A DNA stretch of 8,816 nt from Chloroflexota bacterium (GCA_018830745.1 JAHJRU010000165.1:1-8816); one strand, 5' to 3'. Shown: positions 1 to 5,997, counted from the first letter of the stretch. The notes: generated by a model not told the origin, from the sequence alone. Numbers and translations: made by a program.

Positions 1-445
1 AAGCCAGAGCCAGCTTTTTCTGCATGCCGCCGGAGAGGTGTTCCGCGTGCCGTTTTCTAAACGGCTCCAGCCGGCAGAAGCTCAGGAGTTCCGTCTTGCG
101 CTGCTCACTCACCTCGCGCGGTATATTGCGCAGCCGGGCGAAAAAGTCCAGGTTTTCTTCCACGGTCAGGGTAGGGTACAGGTTGAACCGTTCTGACATG
201 TAGCCGATTTTATCTTTGATGCCCTCCGCCTGTTTCACGGTATCCATACCCAGCACCGCGGCTGTGCCGGCGGTGGGGAGACTAAGCGTGCACAGCATCT
301 GGATGGTGGTGGTCTTACCGGCGCCGTCGGCGCCAACCAGCCCAAATATCTCCCCCCGCTCAACCCGTAAATCCAGGCCGCTTACGGCGAGAACATTCTC
401 ATACCTTTTCTGCAGTCCCTTAGCTTCGATAGCTGGCATATTCAT
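1..445 (-). CDS. ABC transporter ATP-binding protein, YbhF/CcmA type (partial, C-terminus outside window)
   Basis: The first 148 residues of an ABC ATPase that would power export through ABC-2 type permeases. Walker A is GADGAGKTT (residues 38-46), the form typical of YbhF-like drug-export ATPases. The Q-loop region reads GYMSERFNLYP (81-91), and the ABC signature LSGGMQKKLALA starts at residue 137 and runs to the window edge. Walker B, the H-loop and any second ATPase domain lie beyond position 1. The start is the ATG at 445-443, with a GGTGAG ribosome binding site about 6 nt upstream. It begins 13 nt after the stop of the HlyD-family gene, so the two are almost surely co-transcribed. Oddity: the usual Q-loop glutamine (MPQ or MSQ) is a glutamate here (Glu85). 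The substrate cannot be told from sequence; the YbhGFSR family exports drugs and cations. Confidence 0.93.
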   Translation of the reverse strand, partial: MNMPAIEAKGLQKRYENVLAVSGLDLRVERGEIFGLVGADGAGKTTTIQMLCTLSLPTAGTAAVLGMDTVKQAEGIKDKIGYMSERFNLYPTLTVEENLDFFARLRNIPREVSEQRKTELLSFCRLEPFRKRHAEHLSGGMQKKLALA

Positions 446-458
446 GGCGGCTCACCGT

Positions 459-1796
459 CTATCTTTCATCATCGATTAGTATCAGGGCATCCGCCGGCAT
501 ACCGGGTTTCAGCTTTTGCTCGGGGTTATCCAGGCTGATTTTGATGGCGAAGACCATCTTCTCCCTTTCCTCTTTCAACTGGATGTTCCGCGGTGTAAAC
601 AGTGCCCGGGGTGAGAGATAGGTAACTTTACCGGCGAAGCTCTCTCCGGGATATGAATCTATGGAAACGGAAACCGCCTGCCCCAGTTTTATCAGTCCGA
701 TTTTGCTTTCCGGCACGTAGGCGGTCAGGGTTACTTCCGCCAGCTCGGTAATGGTCAGGATGGGGGCACCGGGCTGGGCTATCTCACCGGTTTCGGCATG
801 TCGGGCGGCTACCGTTCCTGAAATAGGTGAACTGGCGGTGAGTTTGGCTAACTGTACCTCAATTATAGCGAGGGATGCCTGGCTTTGCTCTACCCGACTC
901 TCGGCGGTCGCTACCGCGGCTATGGCCGTTTGATGGACGGTATGCGCCTGGTCTACGGCGGCATTTATCTCCTGGGGATTGTTCCTGATGTCCAGCAGGT
1001 TTTGCAACGTCTGGCGGGTATTGGCCAGGGATGACTCGGCTTTTTTCACCTGCAGTTCAGCGGCTTTAAGCGTCCAGAAATCTCTGATGGGCAGGAATTG
1101 CTCTTCAAATACATTGTCGCCCTGTCCTCGCGCTAACCGCTCCCTGGCTTCCACCAGATTTTTCCCCGCTTCTTTGAGCTGGTTCAGCCCCTCCTGAAAC
1201 TTGGTAGAATCTGAGCCTGCCTGCAGTAATTCCTGCGCCTCGCTCACCTGCCGCTGGGCATCACCAATATCGGCCAGAGCCGCCGGCACATCAAAGGTAA
1301 AAGTGGAATATGAATAGGGATAGGTCAGTTGCGTGACAGTGTCGTTAGCCTGGGACAGAGACAATCCGGCAATATCAAGCTGGCCCCGGGCGGCGATAAT
1401 CTTGGCTTCCAGCTCCAGCGGGTTACGTTGAACATCAAGGGTGTTTTCCCAGGCTTTCTTGGCCCCGTCACGGGATATTATGGCGGTGGCAAGCTGTGCC
1501 TGAGCCAGTTTCACGTTGACCTCAGCCTGCTGCTGCTGAGCTTTGAGCAGTGAGTCGTCCAGCTTAACCAGTGTCACCCCGGCCTTTATACTATCGCCTT
1601 CATCAGCCGCTATATAGGCAATACGGCCACCGGTCTCCAGTGAGATAGACACATCTCTAGCCTCAATGAACCCGGAGGTAGAGATATCCGTAGATAAATC
1701 TGAGGAGTCAGAGCCAAGAACCCACCACAGTATGGCTCCCGAAATGATTATTACCAGGAAAACCATTAACCTGATCTTTTTAGCTTTGCTGTTCAT
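459..1796 (-). CDS. HlyD/YbhG-family efflux membrane-fusion (periplasmic adaptor) protein
   Basis: A 445-residue adaptor subunit of an ABC export system. Residues 8-28 form one N-terminal transmembrane anchor. Residues 43-80 are the first half of a biotinyl/lipoyl-like domain (VSISLETGGRI, GDSIKAG). A long Ala/Gln/Glu-rich coiled-coil hairpin spans about 82-318, and the second lipoyl half follows at 320-350 (SPISGTVAARHAETGEIAQP). The rest is a beta-barrel domain ending in KLKPGMPADALI. Length and domain order match YbhG/YhiI-type proteins. The ATG at 1796 has a GAGGGG ribosome binding site about 6 nt upstream. The downstream ABC ATPase confirms the role as the link between the inner-membrane pump and the cell exterior. 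If the host lacks an outer membrane, as Dehalococcoidia do, the adaptor would act as an extracytoplasmic extension rather than docking to TolC; that part is inference. Confidence 0.92.
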   Translation of the reverse strand: MNSKAKKIRLMVFLVIIISGAILWWVLGSDSSDLSTDISTSGFIEARDVSISLETGGRIAYIAADEGDSIKAGVTLVKLDDSLLKAQQQQAEVNVKLAQAQLATAIISRDGAKKAWENTLDVQRNPLELEAKIIAARGQLDIAGLSLSQANDTVTQLTYPYSYSTFTFDVPAALADIGDAQRQVSEAQELLQAGSDSTKFQEGLNQLKEAGKNLVEARERLARGQGDNVFEEQFLPIRDFWTLKAAELQVKKAESSLANTRQTLQNLLDIRNNPQEINAAVDQAHTVHQTAIAAVATAESRVEQSQASLAIIEVQLAKLTASSPISGTVAARHAETGEIAQPGAPILTITELAEVTLTAYVPESKIGLIKLGQAVSVSIDSYPGESFAGKVTYLSPRALFTPRNIQLKEEREKMVFAIKISLDNPEQKLKPGMPADALILIDDER

Positions 1797-1809
1797 TGCT
1801 TTCCCCTCT

Positions 1810-2003
1810 CTATATCAAGCCCTGCGCCTTCTTATGCCGGATAATCAAATCTCCCAGTAATGAACAATCCTTGAGGTGGAAGGTCTCGATAGCTACCTCC
1901 AGCACGGCGAGGGTGTCCATGCCACTTTGTAGCATTTTTTTGGACAGATAGTGCTGAGGTGCCTGGGGAAGGGGGCTCCTATTGCGGTGGCATTTCTTTT
2001 CAT
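1810..2003 (-). pseudogene. small unknown ORF upstream of the efflux genes, split by a -1 frame change
   Basis: A very strong ribosome binding site (AGGAGGAGGT, 2011-2020) sits 7 nt before the ATG at 2003. That frame (MKRNATAIGAP...) stops at 1893. The -1 frame stays open to a TAG at 1810, giving the C-terminus MLQSGMDTLAVLEVAIETFH...KKAQGLI, and ends 13 nt before the HlyD start, just ahead of that gene's ribosome binding site. Restoring one base in the C run (1971-1975) or slipping -1 at the A7 run (1935-1941) joins both parts into one ~64-residue protein. I do not recognise the family. Efflux operons of this type often begin with a TetR or MarR regulator, but nothing here shows a helix-turn-helix. 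It may be a decayed gene, a sequencing indel, or a real frameshifted leader ORF. Confidence 0.4.
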
Positions 2004-2047
2004 CTTCATCACCTCCTCCTTTTCCGGGCTGGTTAATTCCCCGGCAT

Positions 2048-2064
2048 ACTATAATTATTGTAGT
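2048..2064. promoter_or_regulatory. operator-like 17-bp palindrome over the -10 elements
   Basis: The sequence ACTATAATTATTGTAGT is a 17-bp inverted repeat: 8-bp arms around one central base, with a single mismatched pair. It covers both -10 elements of the efflux promoters. Size and placement suit a dimeric repressor such as MarR or TetR. No regulator gene is visible in the window, so this is inference from symmetry. Confidence 0.35.
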
Positions 2065-2085
2065 GTTTATGTTCAATTGTTTCAA
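2048..2085 (-). promoter_or_regulatory. overlapping sigma-70-type promoters of the efflux operon
   Basis: Read on the minus strand, two overlapping promoters are visible. One is TTGAAA (2080-2085), 17 nt, TACAAT (2057-2062). The other is TTGAAC (2071-2076), 17 nt, TATAGT (2048-2053). Both have the ideal spacing and lie 45-80 nt upstream of the strong ribosome binding site at 2011-2020. They would drive the small ORF, the HlyD gene and the ABC gene. Confidence 0.55.
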
Positions 2086-2215
2086 TATCCCCACCAGGCA
2101 ACCCCGAATTCGGAGTGTTCCTTATCACCTGTGCCATCGTCTTTTCATCGGATGTATTTACGGCTCTTCTGCACCGCCGAATGATATAGCTAAAATTGCG
2201 CTATAATGGAGTCAG

Positions 2216-2449
2216 ATGAGCTGTGTCTTTATGAAGGCGCTGGAATTGGCTCCTTCGAGGTATGACCGGGGCATCAGTCTTATTGCCCTGGGTAGGGTAA
2301 GCCAGGTCTATGATAGTTTGGTTTTGCGGATTAATGATGGATGGAAAGTGCTTGATATCGGATGCGGCACTGGCGCTATGACGCTCAGAGCGGCGCAGCG
2401 CGGTGCGGTGCTCGTGTCGTTGGCATCGACCATAGGGGATAAGGGGTAA
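2216..2449 (+). pseudogene. class I SAM-dependent methyltransferase, N-terminal relic
   Basis: The reading frame encodes the start of a Rossmann-fold methyltransferase: MKALELAPSRYDRGISLIAL, then motif I as VLDIGCGTGAMTLRAAQRGA. Directly after motif I the pentamer CGGTG is duplicated in tandem (2401-2410). Removing one copy changes the frame and yields RGARVVGID, the strand and acidic residue that normally follow motif I. The duplication is therefore a frameshift mutation. Even in the restored frame the reading ends at 2442, so the C-terminal half (~130 residues or more expected) is deleted. Start choices are ATG 2216, with GGAG nearby, or ATG 2231, which fits family N-termini better. A TATAAT at 2202-2207 could be a leftover promoter. 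The next ORF starts 3 nt after the stop and is a radical SAM relic, suggesting an ancestral two-gene operon. Confidence 0.8.
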
Positions 2450-2452
2450 ATT

Positions 2453-2569
2453 ATGCCTGGCAAGCAACCGATACGTGACCATATCTTCCATGAGATTACG
2501 CGCAGCCTGTGCCCGAAATGCAAAAGCCCCTATTGGGATAGACCAAGAAAGGGAGATAAACAAGCGTAA
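2453..2569 (+). pseudogene. N-terminal relic of a COG1964/Tes-like radical SAM protein joined to a foreign zinc-ribbon-like tail
   Basis: A 38-codon ORF with an AGGGG ribosome binding site before ATG 2453. Its first ~23 residues (KQPIRDHIFHEITRSLCPKC) match my memory of the N-terminus of COG1964-type radical SAM proteins, where SLCPxC belongs to a cysteine-rich N-terminal domain. The remaining residues (KSPYWDRPRKGDKQA) instead resemble the end of small zinc-ribbon proteins that finish in CPKCxSPYWDRPR. The join falls on the shared CPKC motif. The matching C-terminal half of the radical SAM protein lies at 3385-4026, while the core with the CxxxCxxC cluster motif is absent. If translated, the product would be a tiny chimera; whether it is expressed is unknown. 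Confidence 0.6.
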
Positions 2570-2570
2570 T

Positions 2571-2600
2571 TTGCCCCCTTTCGGGGGCGTGTGTTATAAT
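2571..2600 (+). promoter_or_regulatory. possible plus-strand promoter overlapping a GC hairpin
   Basis: A perfect TATAAT (2595-2600) lies 18 nt after TTGCCC (2571-2576, four of six consensus bases). The -35 overlaps the hairpin at 2573-2588. No plus-strand gene follows before the antisense 137-residue gene, so any transcript would be short or antisense to it. Confidence 0.3.
2573..2588 (+). terminator. GC hairpin after the 38-codon ORF, terminator-like
   Basis: GCCCCC, loop TTTC, GGGGGC is a perfect 6-bp stem starting 4 nt after the TAA of the chimeric ORF. The bases after it (GTGTGTTATAAT) are only mildly T-rich, so termination would be weak. Confidence 0.4.
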
Positions 2601-2680
2601 AAGGGCACTCGGATTGCCATCCAAGCTGCTACTTTAACAGACCGATTGGGGTAAGTCATTTGGCTTTAACCTCACTTCCC

Positions 2681-2726
2681 GAGGCTGGAAGGGCGCTGGC
2701 CGTTAACCTTGAGACCTTCCAGCCTC
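2681..2726. repeat. perfect 12-bp inverted repeat
   Basis: GAGGCTGGAAGG (2681-2692) and CCTTCCAGCCTC (2715-2726) pair perfectly around a 22-nt loop. On the plus strand it is followed by TATTTTATT, which would suit a terminator. On the minus strand it lies 46 nt past the stop of the 137-residue gene, with no U tract. It is the main structured element in the gene-poor stretch 2570-2771. Confidence 0.6.
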
Positions 2727-2771
2727 TATTTTATTCCAAGCAAGCTGTCTCTGCCTGCCTAACTTGGCAAA

Positions 2772-3185
2772 TTAAGTGTTGCCGTTTTCCCATCGCCACG
2801 TTCGTGGTTCAACCTTTACGGCTCCATTATTTCGAGCCGCAAAATCCACCCACCCGGCAGGGTCTTTTGCTTTCGACACAAACCCTGCTGCTTGCATACG
2901 GCGCCATATCTCCTCGGAGTGTATAGGCTCGCCATGAGCATCTTGCAGCACTTTTATTACAGTTCTGGCGAAGCCCATAGGATTCTTTACCCTATCATCA
3001 GGTGACTTTGATAATGGCAATTGCCTAACTGATTCTATCGATTTAGTACCGTATAGGCGTAGCCAACCCTCATAGCCTCGAAGCAGATTAAGTAGTACTT
3101 CTCGTTCAGCTTCGTTTTCAGCCAAATACTTCTTAACCTCAACCAACTGTGCTCTGACAGTACGCTCATCCATATTTATATTCAT
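2772..3185 (-). CDS. small HARE-HTH-like (winged-helix) protein with N-terminal coiled coil
   Basis: A 137-residue cytoplasmic protein. Residues 5-45 are Glu/Lys/Leu-rich and probably a coiled-coil dimerisation helix. Residues ~69-132 (FARTVIKVLQ, GEPIHSEEIWRRMQAAGF, a WVDFAARNNGAV stretch, then RTWRWE) have the look of a HARE-HTH-like winged helix, a fold linked to DNA binding in regulators and restriction-related proteins. The ATG at 3185 has an AGGAGG site 6 nt upstream and a promoter at 3236-3264. The gene sits alone, opposite to the broken radical SAM gene on both sides, and its upstream region is strongly AT-rich, so it looks imported. A regulator or an accessory protein of a lost element are both possible; no catalytic motif is visible. 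Confidence 0.75.
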   Translation of the reverse strand: MNINMDERTVRAQLVEVKKYLAENEAEREVLLNLLRGYEGWLRLYGTKSIESVRQLPLSKSPDDRVKNPMGFARTVIKVLQDAHGEPIHSEEIWRRMQAAGFVSKAKDPAGWVDFAARNNGAVKVEPRTWRWENGNT

Positions 3186-3235
3186 TTTACCCCTCCTGGT
3201 AGTCCTATGGTAACCCTTATTTTATTACTTATTAC

Positions 3236-3264
3236 AGTATACACCAAACCATAAGATAATGCAA
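3236..3264 (-). promoter_or_regulatory. promoter of the HARE-HTH-like gene
   Basis: On the minus strand TTGCAT (3259-3264), a 17-nt spacer and TATACT (3236-3241) lie about 50-80 nt upstream of the ATG at 3185. The -35 is weak (three of six bases); the -10 is good and the spacing is ideal. Confidence 0.4.
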
Positions 3265-3322
3265 CCTATAAGAGCTTACATCCTACAGTTTTACCGCTTA
3301 TATAAATTATATAACCATAAGA
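3247..3322. repeat. 10-bp direct repeat AACCATAAGA flanking an AT-rich palindrome
   Basis: AACCATAAGA occurs at 3247-3256, inside the -35/-10 spacer of the HARE-HTH-like gene promoter, and again at 3313-3322. Just before the second copy, TTATATAA (itself palindromic) occurs twice, at 3298-3305 and 3307-3314. The arrangement could be a pair of regulator binding sites. The whole stretch 3200-3330 is far more AT-rich than its flanks and holds no convincing gene. Confidence 0.4.
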
Positions 3323-3384
3323 GGTGTTTGTAAAGGGAAATTGGCGGAATATTTTCGGAGGTACAAAGTTTGATGTCAACTTAA

Positions 3385-4026
3385 AGCATTTCGCAACACG
3401 CTATATTAGGTGTCAATTACCAGCCGGTGACCTTTGCCGGCCGCTGCTGGAATCACCCTCAACCATTGAATCGCATTACGGTGACCGATGTTTTACATGC
3501 GCTGGAAGAGCAGACTGACGGACTCTTTCGGGTCGATGATTTCCGCCCGGTGCCCTGTCCCCATCCGACATGCTCGTCCTGCACCTACGCTTTGGTGAAA
3601 GGTGACCAGGTCATCCCTATTCCCCGGCTGTTGAATGTAGACGAATATATTGACTATGCCGCCAACCGCTCGTTGCCTGATTTATCTCCCGAACTTCAGT
3701 CGGTTTTTAATACGCTGTGGAGTATGGCGGCGGTCGCCGGAAGTGATAAGACCACCAGGGCTCTTAATGGTCTGGTCTGCGACAGCGGGGCTGACCTGCC
3801 AGCCCGCCCCAGGCTATCGGCGGAGCGCTTCTTTGTGGTGCAGGTTCATGGTTTTATGGATGAGTATAATTTCGACATCAAGCGGTTGATGAAATGCTGT
3901 GTTCATGAACTGCTGCCTGATGGCCGCACGGTGCCCTTTTGTGCCTACAATAACCTGGGCTATCGACAGCAGGTGAAACTGGAGATGTTGTCTCAACAGC
4001 CATCATCGAAGTTCATTTCCGGCTAG
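3385..4026 (+). pseudogene. C-terminal half of a COG1964/Tes-like radical SAM protein
   Basis: Open from the TAA at 3382-3384 to TAG 4026. Family-like sequence begins around ILGVNYQPVTFAGRC and continues with RITVTDVLHALEEQTDG, DDFRPVPCPHPTCSSCTYAL, a VIPIPRLLNV segment, FFVVQVHGFMDEYNFDIKRL, MKCCVHELLPDGRTVPFC and YNNLGYR. These are the auxiliary-cluster cysteine motifs and conserved C-terminal blocks I associate with COG1964 radical SAM proteins, the group that includes archaeal tetraether lipid synthase. The radical SAM core with CxxxCxxC is missing, so this cannot be active alone. A GTG at 3427 could start a 199-residue ORF but has no ribosome binding site. It converges on the hydrolase gene with only 3 nt between the stops. 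The matching N-terminal scrap is at 2453. Confidence 0.72.
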
Positions 4027-4029
4027 TGA

Positions 4030-4863
4030 TTACATACGGGCGGCTAACCACGCCTCCATATCGGCAAATACCAGCTCCCGTTCCGGCTCATTGAAAATCT
4101 CGTGGTGAAAGCCTTCGTATGGTATCAGCGTTTTGTCTTTGGAACTCACCCTCTCATAAAGCATTTGGCTGCCGGATGGTTCCGATAGGCGGTCGGCAGT
4201 GCCGTACATTATCAAGATAGGCAGATGGATTTCGGGCATCTGAGATGAGAGCGTCTGCATCGCCTTCAGGAGTTCGCCGCCCAGCCGGGCACTTATCTTG
4301 CCTCGATATACCAGCGGGTCGTTGATATAGGCATCAACCACGGCTTTGTTCTGGCTGATGGCTGAGGCATCTATGGCTTCAAGTCCCATTTTCGGCAGAA
4401 ACAGTGAGAGTATGCGGGCGACGATGATGACTCCCGCCGAGATACTGGCCCCCGGTTTAAGGGTTGCCCCGGAAAGGATAAGCCCGTCGATATCATTCTG
4501 GTGGCGTATGGCATAGGTAGTAGCTATGGTGCCGCCCACGCTATGACCCACCAGGAAAACCCTGGTGGCAGGGTGTTTACGGTGAATGAGTCTCAAGAAG
4601 GTTGCCAGGTCGTCGACGAAATGAGAAAACCGCTCAATATAGCCTCGTTTCCCCTTTGATTCACCGTGCCCCTGGTGGTCAAGTCCATAGACAGCGTAGC
4701 CCCGGGGCACGAAATAGTCGGCGATGTTCCGGTAGCGGCCGCTGTGCTCAGCCAATCCGTGGACTACCAGCAATACGGCCCGGGGCTCATTATCCGGCAG
4801 CCAGCCCTGGTAGTGGAGCCTGAAGTTCTTCTGCCCCGCAAAGCTATCTTCTATATGCCGCAT
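4030..4863 (-). CDS. alpha/beta hydrolase, monoacylglycerol lipase-like
   Basis: A complete 277-residue serine hydrolase of the Hydrolase_4/S33 type. VHGLAEHSGRY (34-44) holds the oxyanion-hole HG motif. GHSVGG (106-111) supplies the nucleophile Ser108, MYGTADRLSEP the acid Asp224, and GFHHEIFNEPE the catalytic histidine, probably His254. A helical lid lies at about 140-205. This pattern is typical of bacterial monoacylglycerol lipases and lysophospholipases, which release fatty acid from monoacylglycerols. No signal peptide is seen, so it should be cytoplasmic. The ATG at 4863 follows a GAGGAAAGT site and lies 18 nt after the stop of the upstream flavoprotein gene, so the two form an operon. 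The exact substrate is not readable from sequence. Confidence 0.92.
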   Translation of the reverse strand: MRHIEDSFAGQKNFRLHYQGWLPDNEPRAVLLVVHGLAEHSGRYRNIADYFVPRGYAVYGLDHQGHGESKGKRGYIERFSHFVDDLATFLRLIHRKHPATRVFLVGHSVGGTIATTYAIRHQNDIDGLILSGATLKPGASISAGVIIVARILSLFLPKMGLEAIDASAISQNKAVVDAYINDPLVYRGKISARLGGELLKAMQTLSSQMPEIHLPILIMYGTADRLSEPSGSQMLYERVSSKDKTLIPYEGFHHEIFNEPERELVFADMEAWLAARM

Positions 4864-4881
4864 ACTTTCCTCAGGGGTGGC

Positions 4882-5997
4882 TCAAGTGAGGTTCATGGAG
4901 CTGGAATATATATCCAGAATGGCTGACATAAAATATTTCATCCCTTTGCCGGACTCCTGGCGTATTTTCCCCGGTGGCGGGTACATGCCCTCGAGGGTGG
5001 AGAGCAGAGTCTGGCAGGCTGAGATATAGAAATCGGCGGCTTTTTCGCCCCGTTTACTGGCTTCGATAACCGCATCGGCAGCCATAAGACCGCTTTTAAT
5101 GGCCGTGTTGATACCTTCACCGGTCATCGGGACGTTGAGCCCGGCGGCGTTACCCACTATAAGGGCGTTGTCCTTAGCCAGGGGATGGGGTCCGGGGAAT
5201 GGTGGGCGGCTCATCGCCGGCTCGTAGCAGCCATCCCGCCACAGAGGTTGGCTCCCCGGCACAAAACCGTAATCCCGCGCCAGCCATTCCTCGGCTTGCT
5301 GCACCCGGTGAATCCAATCGCCCCGGACAGGTTTGGGAGTTATCTCCAGTAAGAAAACATCTCCCTTAAAGTTAACGTCAAAGCCGTTAAGGTCAGGAAA
5401 ATAGAAGTAATGAACATAGTCTGGCTCCAGGTCCAGCTTACCCTGAAAGCAGAGCCTTATGTTTATCTGGACTTTCATCGGCGGCTCCGGAAACAAAGTC
5501 CTTCGTACCGGGGACAGAGTGCCATCAGCCCCGATAAGGAACCTTGTTCTCAGCGACAGGGGCTCGCCCTCCCTTTCCAAATCCAGCGCATATGCCCCCT
5601 TGTCTTCGGCGATGTGCTTCACCTTGGCTCTATCCCACAGTTCCGCACCTTTCCCCTGTGCCACCCGGTTTAGCCAGTAATCAAAATCGCTGCGCCAGAC
5701 AAAGGGCATCCGGCGCTCAAGGGTGACGGTTTCGGTCTCCTGGGTGCGGAACTTGATGCCGCGTATATGGGATGGCGTGGTGAGAGCCTCCGGGGGCGGG
5801 GAGCCAAATTCCTCCCTTATCAGATTTTGCGCCATCTCACTCATTATCATTCCGGTGCATACTTTGGCGCGCGGCAATCGGCGCTTATCCAGCAGCAGCG
5901 TCTTTAAGCCATTTTCCGCACATCTTTTGGCTGCCGCTGAGCCGGCTGGTCCTCCGCCTACCACCACCACGTCGAATTTGCTATCAACTGGGCACAT
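4882..5997 (-). CDS. FAD-dependent oxidoreductase, geranylgeranyl reductase family
   Basis: A flavoprotein of about 371 residues. Counting from the first possible Met at 6012: the FAD-binding GGGPAG is at 19-24, KVCTGMI at 50-56 corresponds to the Cys-containing motif of geranylgeranyl reductases, GADGTLSPVRR is at 161-171, and GNAAGLNVPMTGEGINTA is at 287-304. The family reduces isoprenoid double bonds in archaeal-type lipids, chlorophyll or quinones; members in other bacteria are mostly uncharacterised. I chose the second ATG (5997) because GGAGGT (6005-6010) lies exactly 7 nt before it, whereas the first ATG (6012) overlaps that site. Oddity: the common GDAAG motif is GNAAG here. It leads the operon with the lipase-like hydrolase, suggesting lipid or isoprenoid chemistry, which is inference. 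Confidence 0.88.
   Translation of the reverse strand: MCPVDSKFDVVVVGGGPAGSAAAKRCAENGLKTLLLDKRRLPRAKVCTGMIMSEMAQNLIREEFGSPPPEALTTPSHIRGIKFRTQETETVTLERRMPFVWRSDFDYWLNRVAQGKGAELWDRAKVKHIAEDKGAYALDLEREGEPLSLRTRFLIGADGTLSPVRRTLFPEPPMKVQINIRLCFQGKLDLEPDYVHYFYFPDLNGFDVNFKGDVFLLEITPKPVRGDWIHRVQQAEEWLARDYGFVPGSQPLWRDGCYEPAMSRPPFPGPHPLAKDNALIVGNAAGLNVPMTGEGINTAIKSGLMAADAVIEASKRGEKAADFYISACQTLLSTLEGMYPPPGKIRQESGKGMKYFMSAILDIYSSSMNLT

Noticed and set aside
2104..2113. 10-bp palindrome CCGAATTCGG
   Set aside because: Short, not placed at a promoter element, and expected by chance.
1951..2206. Two overlapping plus-strand ORFs opposite the efflux promoter
   Set aside because: No ribosome binding site and no protein-like motifs; they overlap the minus-strand promoter and small ORF.
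2201..2563. 120-residue minus-strand ORF
   Set aside because: It is antisense to the recognisable methyltransferase and radical SAM relics and lacks family features.
2601..2735. tRNA or known riboswitch in the gene-poor stretch
   Set aside because: No T-loop consensus or cloverleaf pairing and no riboswitch core that I recognise.
2660..2926. 88-residue plus-strand ORF
   Set aside because: It overlaps the end of the HARE-HTH-like gene in antisense and spans the 12-bp inverted repeat; no motif or ribosome binding site.
3324..3518. 64-residue plus-strand ORF across the right cassette junction
   Set aside because: It is out of frame with the clear radical SAM similarity and shows no domain.
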